This document shows, in pieces, positions 10,186-22,305 of a stretch of 64,000 nucleotides of DNA. The DNA is from Eumeta japonica. Its lineage: Eukaryota; Arthropoda; Insecta; Lepidoptera; Psychidae. The stretch is from contig BGZK01000281.1 in assembly GCA_005406025.1 (NCBI GenBank), forward strand, positions 434,001 to 498,000, written 5' to 3'. The stretch's first letter is position 1. Each line of letters begins with the position of its first letter. The translations under genes and the position numbers were made by a program. Under the pieces are notes generated by a model. That model was not told the DNA's origin, did not search any database, and worked only from the letters and a program-made list of their open reading frames with translations.

Positions 10186-12950
10186 TAAGTTAATGAAGAA
10201 TAGAAAAGTCAAATAAAGTACTGGTTTGATTAGTGTATGATCGAAAATTGTTTTATGAACTGGAAAATATATAAAACTGCACTGAATGCTCCAGACAAAA
10301 ATTCATCAAATGTAGTTAATTTGGGCATCAAGTTTGTACAGGTTGGTTCTATTTACTACCATTGAAGAGTTATATTACTTGTTCAAATATAGTCTGAGAT
10401 ACAGATTTAACTAGAATCCTAAAAATGATCACAACCTTAAACTTCCACGTAAGTCGTAGGTTTTGTTGGATATTACACAGTTTGACGCGTCACCGCCGCT
10501 CGAGCGACGTCGCCGCTCATTGTGTAGACACCTACCGACAATGGTCGCTTTGTTGTCTGAAATTCGGTGGAATAGCATAACTTTAGGTGCGACGTAACGG
10601 TCATTTATTTTCACTATATTTTACTTAAAACATATTCCTGAGATATCTTATTATATCTGGCAACAAATCGAAAATTAAGGAATGAATAGAAATCAAATAT
10701 AGCGCAAAGTTAGGTGTCTAATTGGAAATAGATATAATGAATGGTTTAGTAATAATCTATAGATATAAGTAGTAACGAGAAAAATTCCATACATAGAAGG
10801 TATTTGAGGAAACTTACTCCGATGTATATTAGAAAAGATGATAGAAGAAATTACAACGGTATTGAGATTTATTATCTCTTTGTCTGTCTGCACATTTGTT
10901 TGCATTCGCGGCCAAGCATGCTGGACAGAAGTTGATGAAATTTGAGATGTTAATAGTTGATACTTCGAAGTAACATATATGATAGTTTTTATCCTGTTTT
11001 GCTCCATTTATTTTACATTATGTATATTTTTCATAACTGATCATAGCGTGGTGCTAGTTGTACACGCGGTTCCGCGGTCATGGTGAACAGTGTTATCGGT
11101 TGTTATAAAAGAAGCAGGAATTCATTCTGTGACTACGCGCGCGAAAGCTAGTATAAATTGAGACATACACAATTTCATAACACAGTTGATAAGATAATTG
11201 ATATATAATTTTATAACATAGTATTGGACAAAGGATAAAAAATCTAACGAACAAACCTGAAGGACACTATTACATCCAATTTTGAACGCACACAAGTCAT
11301 CCAAGAGCATCTTGATTGACCAATTCTTTAAAAATTACAGAGAAAATTTTTTTTTGTCTAAGTTCACCAGGCAATGAAGTTCCACGCTTTTTCTCTAAGA
11401 TTAAAAGACATCTTTCGATATTATTCCTTTGGAGTGGTATAGATGGAAACAACACTTCAAACTTGGAATAATTTACCATAGTAAACCTTGACTTAGTTGT
11501 CAATACATCTTTTCATAAGATTATGAGAGATTTATAGATGTTTTGGGTTACTAGCAAAAAAAATAGAACGTGATGTGATCACAACTGTTGATATACGCCC
11601 CTTTGTCTACATAAATCTCTTTTTTTTTTAATTCAAAAGCAATGCTGACGATGACGTCGCCAGTTACACGATTTTAAAATTATCGGAATTAATTCAGTAC
11701 AAAAATATTCAAATTAGTACCTTAAATTGTCTACATTAAAAAATATATATCCTTTTGTTCCCAAGGCAATTTGCTTTGCCTCGGGAGTAGAAACAAGAGA
11801 TATATATAATTATCTGTATTCTCTCGTACGTATCCCTTCTTACTTGAAGGTTTCGCGGTTACAGCGCCTCGTCTCACATTTCAGACGGTGGGTGAGCGTT
11901 TCGGAGACTCGTAATTTGAGGTATTTTCATTTGAAATTATATTGCTTTCTGTCACCTAAGCACCGTCGCTCGTCGCCTTGTGAGGTTATATTCTGTTTCA
12001 CGTTTCTGCGAAATGTTTTTGTTGTGATTTATTACTTTATTATAAAGATTGAAATGGTAACCCAATACTTCTGAAAGCTGTACTTTTTAACTAGTTGTTA
12101 ACATAGTGACTATAAACACATGGTATATAATGTATTATCAACGTGCGTGGTCCTAAAATATACAGAACCACGTCAGCGTGTGGGGGTAAGTCTTTAGTGA
12201 GAATCCTGGTAGATCCAACAAGGCTTTGGGACTCGCCATAGAAATTAGTGTGGTAAAAGTATTACTTCTCGAAAAATATCAATACCGTTATTCTATAAAT
12301 ATGTTCACAATGCACAAAAACCCTTAAAATATATAAAATTCTTTCAAAAGTTTATTAGATAAGTAATTTAATGCTTTTGAAGTCCTGTGCCAGCTAAAGA
12401 TGTGCCAGACACGATAGTGGTTTAGATGTTGTAGTTTTTGACTATTCCTCAGTATTTTATGCCTTGTATTATTTTATTTTTGTTTCAAATGATTCAGATG
12501 GCACCTACTGAGCAAATAAATAATTATTTAAACTAATGTATTTTTGAAAGAAGATTACACATTTTCCTTGTATAGAAGTTCAATTAGTGCGAGTGAGAGG
12601 AAAATTAGTACCGATTCCAAACTTTCCAGTGACGTTGTCAATCGTTGAGGAGTTTTAACTGTTTTAGTTAGAGAGTAACTAACTACCAGTGGAATCACTG
12701 TTTTGCCAGATCGTCGATCGGGTAATCATATCCAAGTCTCTGCAATTTTAAGGTGGTATAATTAATTTAAATCAATTTCCACATTATTGAGAAGTAACAT
12801 AAAATAAATGAATATCATCCCACTAAAAACATAAATGTGAAAGAAAATTAACAAAAAAATCTGTAAAACGGTTCACCTTGCCAGCCATCTCTAAAACTTC
12901 CCGCTATGATACTTAATGATGTGTTTTCGAGCTTCTTGGGTTCAAAACAT
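10186..12950. other. Long unassigned stretch
   Basis: No element or gene was recognised. A CpG-rich patch lies at 10480-10530 (GTCACCGCCGCTCGAGCGAC). Open frames of 104 (10693-11007, minus) and 115 codons (11727-12074, plus) have no recognised homologue or codon pattern and probably arose by chance. Confidence 0.4.
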
Positions 12951-12959
12951 AGTCGCTTC

Positions 12960-13160
12960 TAAACTGAAAGACTTATCTTTAAGGTTTTTGAGCTCTTTAA
13001 GAGTTTAAAGGTGATTCCTATAACTTTTCGCTAATTTCGAGCTCAAATTCTTTAAGAATATAGCTAATAGTAAATTATTGAGTTTGAGCTCAAAAGAACG
13101 ATTTTTGTGCTTTTTCAAGCTCAAGCTCAAAAATACAATTTTAATATGTTTTCAGCTCTT
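12960..13160. repeat. Degenerate GAGCTC-rich tandem repeat
   Basis: The motif GAGCTC with flanking TTT/AAA recurs (TTTTTGAGCTCTTTAAGAG, TTCGAGCTCAAATTCTTTAAG, GTTTGAGCTCAAAAG, CAAGCTCAAGCTCAAAAA, TCAGCTCTTCGAGTTC), with irregular spacing of about 40-60 bp. It is a decayed minisatellite. Confidence 0.5.
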
Positions 13161-13194
13161 CGAGTTCATTAAACAGTAAAAGGTGACCAAGTAC

Positions 13195-14700
13195 GTTTGA
13201 TACTCGGTCAACAAACATCAACCTATTAAGGATTTCACATGTTATTCTCAAAAAGCCCTTTTTCGAATTTTTCGTTGATGATATCTTTGGAATGAACCCA
13301 CAAATTTTTATGCAGTTTGAAACGATCGACGTTGTTTTACAAAGAGAAAAGCTATCCGTAGATATAATTTATGGCAACAATAATGAAAAAAATATTACAA
13401 AAACGCTTTATATAATTTTTTCAGCACACGCACACACGCACGCACGCACATGCCCTTATGTATACATAGAAACATCACTCGTAAAATGTTCAAAATAAAT
13501 TCCTAGGACCCCGGTGAATTTTACTCTATTGGAAAATCAGAATGAAAACGCTATCTTTTCAATTTATGAAAAATTTTCATTTTTTCATTTCAAAGTCTTA
13601 TACCACGTGGAAATCATACCATGGTGGCCTTTTCCTACCTTTCTGGGAAATAAATGTAAGTTTATACTATTATTATTAATTTTTGATAGAGGAATGTTAA
13701 AAAAACCGCTGTTTTTTATATTCCTAGCATATCTTTCGAACATGTTAATCGATTTTGATCTGCTTTATCGGCATTCGACGCAATTTTCTGGACAAAAAAG
13801 ATGACTGAATACCAAACATAAACCGATCAAGAACTGCTCTATGCTGTTTTTCGAATTAGAGAACAATTGAAAAGATTATGGAATTTATCGGTAGATCAGT
13901 TTACAAAATATTGTAAAAAAACAAATAATAAAATATTTTTCTATTGACGGCAGTTGATGCATCTATTTTGGGAAAAGAGCTGATTAGATGTTAATATCGA
14001 CCGGTAGAGTAATTTCAAAGTTATTTCAAAAAAAACATTTTTCTGAAAATATTATTTTTGGGTATCTTCAAACCATCTTACCAGGCGAAATTAGTTCAAC
14101 GTTTTAAGAAGTCGAAATCAAAGTTAATTGAACTCATTTTGAATGTCACAAACTGTATTTATATTGAATAATCCGTTCAAAAGTTATAAGAGGCTTACAT
14201 ACACAGGCACATGTGCACGCACATACAGGCATGCACGCACGCATACACACACGACATCAAAATCGAACGCGTTATTCCATTTTAATTTTCTTTATGGTGG
14301 CCAACGTAGTTTTGTAAGTAGAAATAGATGATCAATTACCAAACATCAATCTATCAAGCATTTCCCATGTATTGTGAAAAAAATCCTTCGTTAGCCATAT
14401 GTCTCGCACCAGTCTACTAATTTTCATGCAATTTACAACGATTACACATACGGAAATACACACACGCATAAACATATAGAGATCATTTGGAAAATGGTCG
14501 AAGTAGATTCGGAGGATCTTAAAACATTAAGTAATGGTAAAAACTCAATTTTCGAAAATCACACTTAAAACAGTAACTTCCCAATTTATAGAAAGTTTTT
14601 CAATTTTCATAGCAGGAAATTGAAATTTCTACAAGATAAGCACTCGGATAACAGCTTCGCCAATAAGGAAAGTGAGTTCTATTTGAATACGGAGTTCTTT
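13195..14700. repeat. Three diverged tandem copies of a (CA/CG)n-containing repeat
   Basis: Unit starts share ACAAACATCAACCTATTAAGG (13210), CCAAACATAAACCGATCAAG (13812) and CCAAACATCAATCTATCAAG (14338). Each unit then carries an ACACGCACGCACG-type tract (13424-13450, 14205-14254, 14455-14470). Units one and three are followed by a related TGGAAAATGGTCGAAGTAGA / GTAAAATGTTCAAAATAAAT segment ending in AGGACC or AGGATC. Unit length is about 500-600 bp, the last being shorter. The ORFs inside (13292, 13514, 14143) are not genes. Confidence 0.6.
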
Positions 14701-15305
14701 GAAATTACTTAAATTATAGCTCCAGTCATATCAGTTTTTCAAGTTTTTTAGTTGTTTTAAAAGAGAACTCGTTGACAATGCTATAAACATGGCTTTTACC
14801 GATTTTTTCTCCCTAAGCTTGGTAGAAAAATACATGAGGAAGAAAATGCGGACGAAAAAAAAATAAATGAAGAAAATTTTATTGCGATGTATATACATAT
14901 TATTCTTAATGCATTAAGTTTACTGTAACAATATTATGCAACCATCAAAAAAGGTTGTCACTCAGCAGAAATTGTAGTAATGTTAACTACACAGCGCCGA
15001 TCTTACGTGTTACCTAGCGCGTGTGCACTGGCAACCGAGTAGCATGGCAGGCATCAAGACAAAACAATCATATACAATTAGAAAATAAAATCAGTTAATA
15101 TACCAACTTATGAATATTAGTGTTACCTCACTAATATAACTATATATGGCTTGAAAAGACGCGGTCATATACATGTTTTAGTTTGTCAGAACTACATGGA
15201 TAATGAATAAGTCATAGATAATCCCATTTTGGAAAGACCTTTTATATAAAACTTGTCTGTATACATAATAAATAAGCCTTTAAAAGACTTTTTCAAATAG
15301 AAGAC
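14700..15305. other. No feature seen
   Basis: AT-rich sequence; nothing recognised. Confidence 0.4.
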
Positions 15306-15309
15306 ACAG

Positions 15310-17235
15310 CTTAAATTTCTAATAGGTGGTGGTAAGTTGTTACAGCACTTCGTGGCAGCCTAATGGGAACTATCACGAAATGCGGTCATTCTAAAACGTG
15401 GACATAAACGAGTAGCAAAACGAATATGGCAATAAAAAAAAAACAGAGTTTTTCATACAAATATCGAGGTTCTTGATTTTTTATTATATCAAAAAGAGGA
15501 GCATACAATGTAGAGTACGATGAAATGTTTATTTTACAATATTTATTTACGGTGACGTATGGGCTCGTCGAGGGATAGGAAAACAATAACAAACACATTT
15601 ATTTTATATATGTGGCAGAAGCTTTTTAGAACGAGCAAGAAGGCATTCTCCAAGTACTGTGTCAACATAATCTAATTTCGAGATAACGACATAATCACAT
15701 AGTTGAATTCTATGATCAGTGCTAATGTAATCGCGCATACAATATACATAAAGCCTGTATCAGAAATTTTTATTACATGTTTTTGAATATTGCACAATTC
15801 GTTTATTTGTAAACCTAAGTTATAATGAGTTACTTGGGTTTTTGTACCAGCAATAAGAAAATTTGATTTTTCTGGATTTATTTATTCAGCTGTTCACTGC
15901 ACACCAGCTGACTATCCGTTTTAAATCCTTACTTAACTTATATAAGGCTAAAAAAGTTTCGCTAGGTTCACAAGATATGTAAAGCAGTAAATCCTTGACG
16001 CATAAATGATATTTACAATTTTCAATATTATGTATGATATCAGCACCATACAAAACTAAAAGTACCGGTTCAAGAGTGGAACCCTGTGGAACTCCTCGAG
16101 CAAGAGGCTTGGCAGTAGAGGTAGCGACCAAGCCAGCAATATTATAAAGTTCAAATACTTGGAAACGACCACTGAGATAACTAACAAACCATCTTGTCAC
16201 GGAGTTATCAAAAATATAAAAAAGGTTTTGATAAAAAAATAGATATTTTGACAGTATAAAAAGCCTTCGATTTATTCCTTGCCAACACTTTTTGCAGCCA
16301 AAAAGTAGTTCACAACGTTAATAAAATCGGTTGGAATGCTGTGACCTTTTCTGAAACCGGATTGTTTATCAATAAGGATTCTGTTATTTTCTAAATAGTA
16401 AGTAAATTGTATACCAACCGTTTTTTCAACTATTTTAAACAGATATGATAGAAGACTTATTGGTCGTACGTATTAATCTGTTTTGGGTGGCTCGTTTTTG
16501 GATTATGGCTGTCAATGTCTCAATAGACGTATTACTTATTAATAGGTTAATATTTGTGGTAAAGTTAATATAATAATATTTCTCGATATGCCATTCATCC
16601 CAGTCGCATTTAAAGAAAAGGATAGAATTATTTTGAGAATAATATCTTCATTAACAGGAATTAGTTGAAAACCTATGAACAATATCTATGAAATTTAAAA
16701 TAACTTAACCGAGAAAAGTTTATATAGTGTTAAGCAGGTAGAGTAAGAAAATTATCATTAATAACATGAGGATTATTAAAATTACTTGGTGACCTCACAA
16801 GACTTTTTTTAAACTATGATTTTTGTATATTTTTCTATAAGACTCGGGGATTATTTATAGTATTATTAATACTGTTACTGAAATAGGACCTCTTTCCATA
16901 ATATAAAGCTACTTTTACTGTTATTTTTTAATGCCATGTAATAATTTTTATGTGAAACATTAATAGTTTTACGACAACGAGAATAAACTTTATCACTTAA
17001 TTTAATCATCTGTCTTATGTTATATGTTAAAAAAGGATGATTGTTTTTATATAAGCATTCTTTAAAGTAGAGCTTGCTTATTAAAAATATGCAAAATATG
17101 CTAATTAAAATCCTCAACCATTTTATTTACGTCGTAATGTATTGTTTATAAAGTTCCAGTGAATAGATTCGACATATAGAAACGTTTTTAAGTCAATATC
17201 TTTTAATGGTCCATAGGTCTATTTAAGAGGACAGT
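15310..17235 (-). pseudogene. Non-LTR retrotransposon (CR1/Jockey-type) ORF2, decayed reverse transcriptase
   Basis: Read on the minus strand from 17235 downward, the remnant starts in the linker after the endonuclease (NHPFLTYNIRQMIKLSDKVY, 17041-16980). It then shows RT motifs in order: NATGMNGIS (about 16600), RPISLLSYLFKIVEKTV (about 16470-16420), DKQSGFRKGHSIP (about 16370-16330), FVSYLSGRFQVFELY and ARGVPQGSTLEPVLLVLYGA (16190-16040). The C-terminal part follows (SKLDYVDTVLG near 15680 and NQEPRYLYEKL near 15470). It would have copied its own RNA into the genome. The catalytic YADD box reads CVKD, and several stops and frameshifts are present, so it is dead. The endonuclease domain and a 3' tail were not found. 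The clade (CR1, Rex/Daphne or Jockey) is uncertain. Confidence 0.85.
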
Positions 17236-17239
17236 TCTC

Positions 17240-18280
17240 TTTTTTAATTTGAAATTTACGGGAAATAAATGCATGAATACGAAGGTCTGGAATTATCAGG
17301 ATTTACTTTAATAGAATAAGTTTAAACGATCCAAATCGGTTAAAATGTTCCCGAGAAGTTGGTATACTCTCGTAAAAAAAATATGTATTCGAAGTCATTT
17401 GGATAATAATGCCTTGCTATAAAACCTGAAAGTGTACACAAGTTTTTAAGGCGCTGTTATTGGTTTGATCGTGAGCAGGCGGTCCCAGCTGCGATATCAA
17501 ATCGTGGTGTACATTTGTTAACATACTTAAACCCTAAGGATACTAAACCTAACCTAAGAATTGTAGTATTAATTCGATGTATATGTATATAAAATTTAGT
17601 TCGACAATACCCTAAGAAGCCATATAAAATTGTCTCGTAAAATATGAACCAAGGGAATATTCTATTAAACGGAATAAACTATATTCATTCGAAAATTAAT
17701 AAAAAAACACATATTTCTGTTAATCAAACTAACCGAAGAGACCGAGTAAACACGTTTTCTTTTCCCCTTGTTTATTTATCGACAAGCTCGGGTCCTGTTT
17801 GCTTATATCCTAATGTTGAATCAGAGTCGAAAAGTATAGCAGAGAATAGTAGAGAAGAATAGTAATATAATACAGAATATTTTATGCCCTCTATAACTGA
17901 AATGAGGCTGTTTTAACAACTATTATACAGTTAATGCGAAAAGCAAATAAACAATACTAAGACAAAAAATCTAAACGTAGTAAATTTTCTGTCTAAATGA
18001 ATTCTACTCGAATAGTCTGTATTTATGATTCATTTATTTTAAGCAATATATTTTGAACAATTTAGGCGTATTAAATTATAGAAATTAAAGAAAAAGTAGT
18101 AGGCTCAAATTCATAAAATATATCAAGGTGAAATAACAATCATTTTCATTGTGAATACTGTCAGTAATGCCGTTAATTGTGCAAAATCACACTGATAGTG
18201 TCAATTGGAAGGCTTCGACGCTCACTACGTCGGTCACTATGTGTGAAGAGGCCAAAAAGTTACTACGGTCAGATATAATA
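17240..18280. other. Unassigned DNA
   Basis: A 72-codon plus-strand frame (17644-17862) has no recognisable relative. A short GC-richer piece (17465-17510, GTGAGCAGGCGGTCCCAGCT) is unassigned. Otherwise nothing was seen. Confidence 0.4.
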
Positions 18281-18284
18281 CTGA

Positions 18285-18313
18285 CCACACGGACGAAGCC
18301 ACGGGCGGGAGTT
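18285..18313 (+). mobile_element. Decayed Helitron-like 3' end
   Basis: CCACACGGACGAAGCCACGG GCGGGAGTTG matches the conserved GGACGAAGCCGCGGGCGG stretch that precedes CTAG in lepidopteran Helitrons. The CTAG itself is not preserved and the 5' end was not found. Confidence 0.4.
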
Positions 18314-18319
18314 GTTCAA

Positions 18320-19660
18320 TACAATTAGGCCAATCGCGCGGCGCGGCGGGCGGCCGCCACTAACATAATACATTGGCATTATACGTTCCCTTTGCTATCG
18401 ATTGTACCATAACACGGGCATTCGTACCGAGCTAGGCGATTACATTACGGAATTGTGTCGACGCGTCTCAATAATACATTAATAATACATTCGCTGATAT
18501 TATTTATGAATTCGACATTAATTAACATTTGTTGGATGGAAATAAGAAAGTAAGAAGGATGAAAAGAGATGGAAAAAGATGGATAAAAATGAAAAGAATG
18601 AATCCTAATTTAACGTGCTTTAGTTGAAGCAGTCGATGGTAGCAGTTCGTTGAAAGTCAAGTATTTCACTTCTTATAAGATTCAAAATAAAAGCCAGTTG
18701 AAGTTTATTGATTTGTCACTAAGAAGGTTTAAAAAAAAAACAACATAATTATTTGCAGTCCTATTTTTCTGAAAATCGTTTTTTCATAAATTGCCGATGT
18801 GTTTAAGCCTAAGGAAGTTATGTCGTCTGCTTTTCAGTTTTCAAATGTGTGACAAAATATTCGTATGTATAGGTATGCATATTCTAAAATAATGAAACGC
18901 ATCAACTGATTTAGATCGTTCTTACACCATTCAAAAAATTGTCAGTATAACAAAATTTTTGAATATTTTTTTTTTAATTCAGTAAGCGTGAAATATATAC
19001 ATAAAATAACTTTTATTATCAACATTGTATAAATTACTCAGCAATTAAATTTTAAAATTTAATGAGCTGTAATACTTTATAAAATTTGTGATTCGTCAAA
19101 ATTCAATTCTAGACGAGAAAATATTAAAAAAAAAAAACAATTAAAGCAATTTTTTTTTAATTTTTTGCCATTTATCATCATGTATGGATTCAATATGGCG
19201 TTTGTATACCATTGTGCTAAAATGGTATTATATTTTTACTTGAATTAAAATATAAAAGCGATTTTATTTGGTTCATTATTTTCAAAATATGCCAACACAC
19301 GAATAATAATATTAAAAAGTCAATTCATGTGAGGGAAATACCTTTCGAATAGTATCAAAACGGCCAGTTCCTTAATTTTTCGTATACAGAAACTTGTAAA
19401 CGAAGCTTAAATTACTTCGATCTTAAAAAGCTCGAATTGTGATGGCTATCGAATATTTCTGAGTTTGAAAAATTCGAAACCTGTGGACAATAACATTATC
19501 TAGGCGGTTCAAAAACGGCGGAATGACCCCGAAAGGTCGACTGATTCCAAATTTTTCTCAATCAAAAGGTTCTCATTTATAATGCCTCTTTAGATTTGTA
19601 TTTAAAATTTTCAAAATAAAATCAAATGTACGCAAATGGGCTTTTCAATCCTAACGATGT
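18320..19660. other. Unassigned DNA with a small CpG cluster
   Basis: A CpG cluster at 18335-18360 (CGCGCGGCGCGGCGGGCGGC) begins the stretch. The remainder is AT-rich, with homopolymer runs near 19120-19160. No gene was seen. Confidence 0.4.
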
Positions 19661-19679
19661 CTGCTTAAGATCGCATGAC

Positions 19680-19930
19680 GTTCACGTAGCGTGCGGACCG
19701 CCCTTCGTCTCAATTTGCATAGACAGCTAATCGAGATAAGCTCGCCTTAACGCCTAACAAATTTCGATACGTCCGCCTCGACGCAGGCTCGATAGCTACG
19801 CGAGCGTGCGTTACCGGCATAAATCCTCCGGTTCGGACGTATCTAGGTAATGTATTTAGCGGAGCTTCAACGGTCAGCTCGTGCGGTCTATGAACTTGTG
19901 TCACCCGCTTAACGGTACATTCGTTATTTT
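19680..19930. other. CpG-rich block of unknown nature
   Basis: This 250-bp block has far more CpG than its surroundings. A minus-strand frame of 64 codons from an ATG (19710-19904) stays open upstream to about 19937. The peptide is rich in Arg, Thr, Val and Leu and matches nothing I recognise. It could be an unrecognised exon, a regulatory element or a repeat; no clear splice sites were found. I do not call a gene. Confidence 0.35.
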
Positions 19931-20087
19931 ATGTTCTTTCCAGCGAGGATGAACTCGTTTTGTGAAGTGATATGTTTTATCAAAGCTTTCAGGCGAACTT
20001 TCCAGTTCTGTTTCTGGTCTAATGGGAGATAAATTCTGTTATACGCGTTCTATAGTTGCGTAGCGCTAATGGAACGTTTACAGTTTC

Positions 20088-20330
20088 TTCATATTCGTCC
20101 GTCCGTCCGTATGTTACAGTCTTATAACCCCGACATTTTTTCCAATGAATTTCATGAAGTTGTACAGGCATGTCTTATGTGAACCGTTAATAAATTTTAT
20201 AAGCAAACTAAAAAACGGGAAACTTTGGCGGCGGTTTTCCGTGCAGAAAATAGAAAAATGAGATTTTATGTAAAATTTCTTTAATAGGATTATGTGCTTG
20301 CATTTATGCATATATATATATGTTCGCAGT
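20088..20330 (+). repeat. Possible diverged member of repeat family A
   Basis: CGTCCGTCCGTCCGTATGTTACAG, with a downstream AATGAATTTCATGAAGTTGTACAGGCATGTC segment, parallels the CGTCCGTATGCCACAG and TTTATAGAGTAGGTGTC layout of the copies at 21585 and 42110. Similarity is limited to this left part. Confidence 0.4.
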
Positions 20331-21040
20331 TCATTATGTAACTAAATAAAAAAACCAATTTAGTTGGGAAGGTACTCCCACTCTGGCCCTCTCAATTATT
20401 TTGGCTGTTCCGCTTTCGACTCTTATGCTGGTTCCTTTCTTTATTCCCATTCCGATACTGAACTGAATCTCTATTTCTAAATACATCGATTATGCGCCTT
20501 ATAGTATCACCAGCGTGAAATACAACTCTTATTGTCTATCGTGTTCCTGATTACGTTGTACACTCACTTAGGTATCATAATAAAATTAATATGGCACAAT
20601 AAACATAGGTATGTACATTAGGGTGTTCGTTATTTCCCAATTGGTTTTTGACTTTGCAACGCCCCTAAAGTTTTTAGTTTATGACCTAAAACAAAATATC
20701 AGACCTTATGTCAGGACTTATGCCCTTAATATTAATATTTAAAAGTGTATTTGTTGTCAGTGAATACTAAAACTGCAGGATAGATTGTGGTGAAATTCGT
20801 GAATAAAAAAAAATCAAAAACAAATCCGAAATTATTCAGAGAAAGTGTAGGTTTGGATTAGTAGAAGTACTTTCAGAATCGTCTCAGTAGTTCCAGATAT
20901 CACCTAGTAATTGCAAACAAAGGAGACGCTTTTTTCTGGACTGGGGTAGTAGTCCATTTTTATAATAAATAATTTTTATTAGTTTTTAAGCAAATCGAAA
21001 GTGAATATTACATTTCCAAAAAGTTTCTTCAGGTGACAAC
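20331..21040. other. No gene seen
   Basis: A short TC-rich hexamer-like piece at 20395-20470 (TTCCGCTTTCGACTCTTATG) may be related to the hexamer arrays elsewhere. Nothing else was seen. Confidence 0.35.
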
Positions 21041-21385
21041 CCTGTAATCAAATTGCGGGTTAATCTGCTGATGTCCCGCAAACCGTTCCAAGCGATCGGG
21101 ACGTCCCTGACGGCCTTTTATTGGGCCTTACGTGCTATCGATCCGTTCACATATCTACTCTCTTATACTGATACTTATAAAGCCTTTTGTGCTCCAGCGA
21201 TGCGGCCAGCTAGCCAAGGACGACTCCAGAAATTACCTCCTTTGACTCCACCGAGCACGAACTCCGCCCATTGTTCGACTAATGGGTTTTTTCTTCCATT
21301 AAAATTCACTTTGGCGAGTTCATGCACTCGCATTTTTAAGGGGTTTTGGGAGAGATCTCTCCGTGACGTTTCCCCATGAATTATT
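21041..21385. other. GC-enriched block, possible solo LTR fragment
   Basis: This block is more GC-rich than its flanks, and a 108-codon plus-strand frame crosses it. On the minus strand it shows GGCTTTATAAGTATCAGTAT (TATA-like, about 21185) followed about 70 bp later by CCCAATAAAAGG (polyadenylation-like, about 21125). The minus strand also carries a 52-codon frame starting MRVHELAKV. TATA box plus AATAAA spacing would suit an LTR U3-R region. No TG..CA ends, target duplication or internal domain was identified, so this remains a guess. Confidence 0.3.
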
Positions 21386-21584
21386 GATGAAAATTTTCCT
21401 TAATATTCCACGTCGCTCTTGTTAACCAATCAAATATCGCCATGTGGAAAATCATTCGGTGTTTCGTAAATGTATTTTCATCCGTGTTTTCAGTCGTTTG
21501 ATACATTTTCAGATTGAGTTACGACTTTTTTCACGCAGATTTAAAAAGATTTTATCTCCTTTGTGACAGTTTAATTGTTACCCG

Positions 21585-22305
21585 ATATGTGTTTGTTTAT
21601 TTTTAAGGTTCCGAGCAATAATGGCAAAAACGAAATCAAAGGTTTATGTCCGTTTGTCTGTTCGTCCGTATGCCACAGGTATTTTATTCAAAAAGTGCAA
21701 CACGTAATTTATAGAGTAGGTGTCTTGTACAAGCCGCTACATAGTTTGTGGTTAAATAACAAAAATAAGTATTTTTAAGGGGAGCCCTCCATATATGTAA
21801 CAGAAGCTGCAGTTCTTTTAAAAGCATTTTAAGCAATTTTTCTGATTACCTGAATAATTTGGGAAATAATCGCTCCAAAACTTGCAGAAATTGTGCTCCT
21901 CATTCAATTTCCTAAACCGTATGTCAAAAAAATATGAAACAAATAACGAAGGTAACGCTTAATAAATCCTTTTAACGAAAATTGTTTTGAACATGGTCAG
22001 ATGTACTGTTTTTGAGTTATTGCCGAAAAACTGCGCTTATCAACAAAAAGACGTAAGTGCCATAAAGATAGCTCTTTCGTTTATGAACTTTAGATTACAC
22101 TAGTTTAATAGTAGCAGTCGACATACCTACTTGTATTTCTAGTTATAGGCGACTAAAGTCCTTATAACTTTTCTGTGCGGGAAACACGGAAAAAGTGTAA
22201 CAACGTATTTTTTCATCTGTAGTGCATTTCTTTGTAACAATGGCTTTGGAACCGTATAATGAGCATGGTCCGACATGCTATTGACCAATTATTTTTTTTT
22301 TTAAT
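21585..22305 (+). repeat. Repeat family A, near-complete copy 1
   Basis: The copy is collinear with 42110-42905 over its length. Shared landmarks are GTCCGTATGCCACAGG, GTGTCTTGTACAAGCCGCTA, GTTAAATAACAAAAATAA, TTATTGCCGAAAAACTGC, AAAGACGTAAGTGC and the end GAGCATGGTCCGACATGCTA. There is no long open frame, so it is a non-autonomous or untranslated element. The right edge carries the GGAAC...GAGCAYG..CGACATGCTC pattern common in Lepidoptera. The class of element is not known to me. Confidence 0.75.

Noticed and set aside
11727..12074. 115-codon plus-strand ORF
   Set aside because: Composition follows the local AT-rich background and no domain is visible.
17530..17560. Interstitial telomere (CCTAACCTAA resembles insect TTAGG repeats)
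   Set aside because: Only two units, which is expected by chance.
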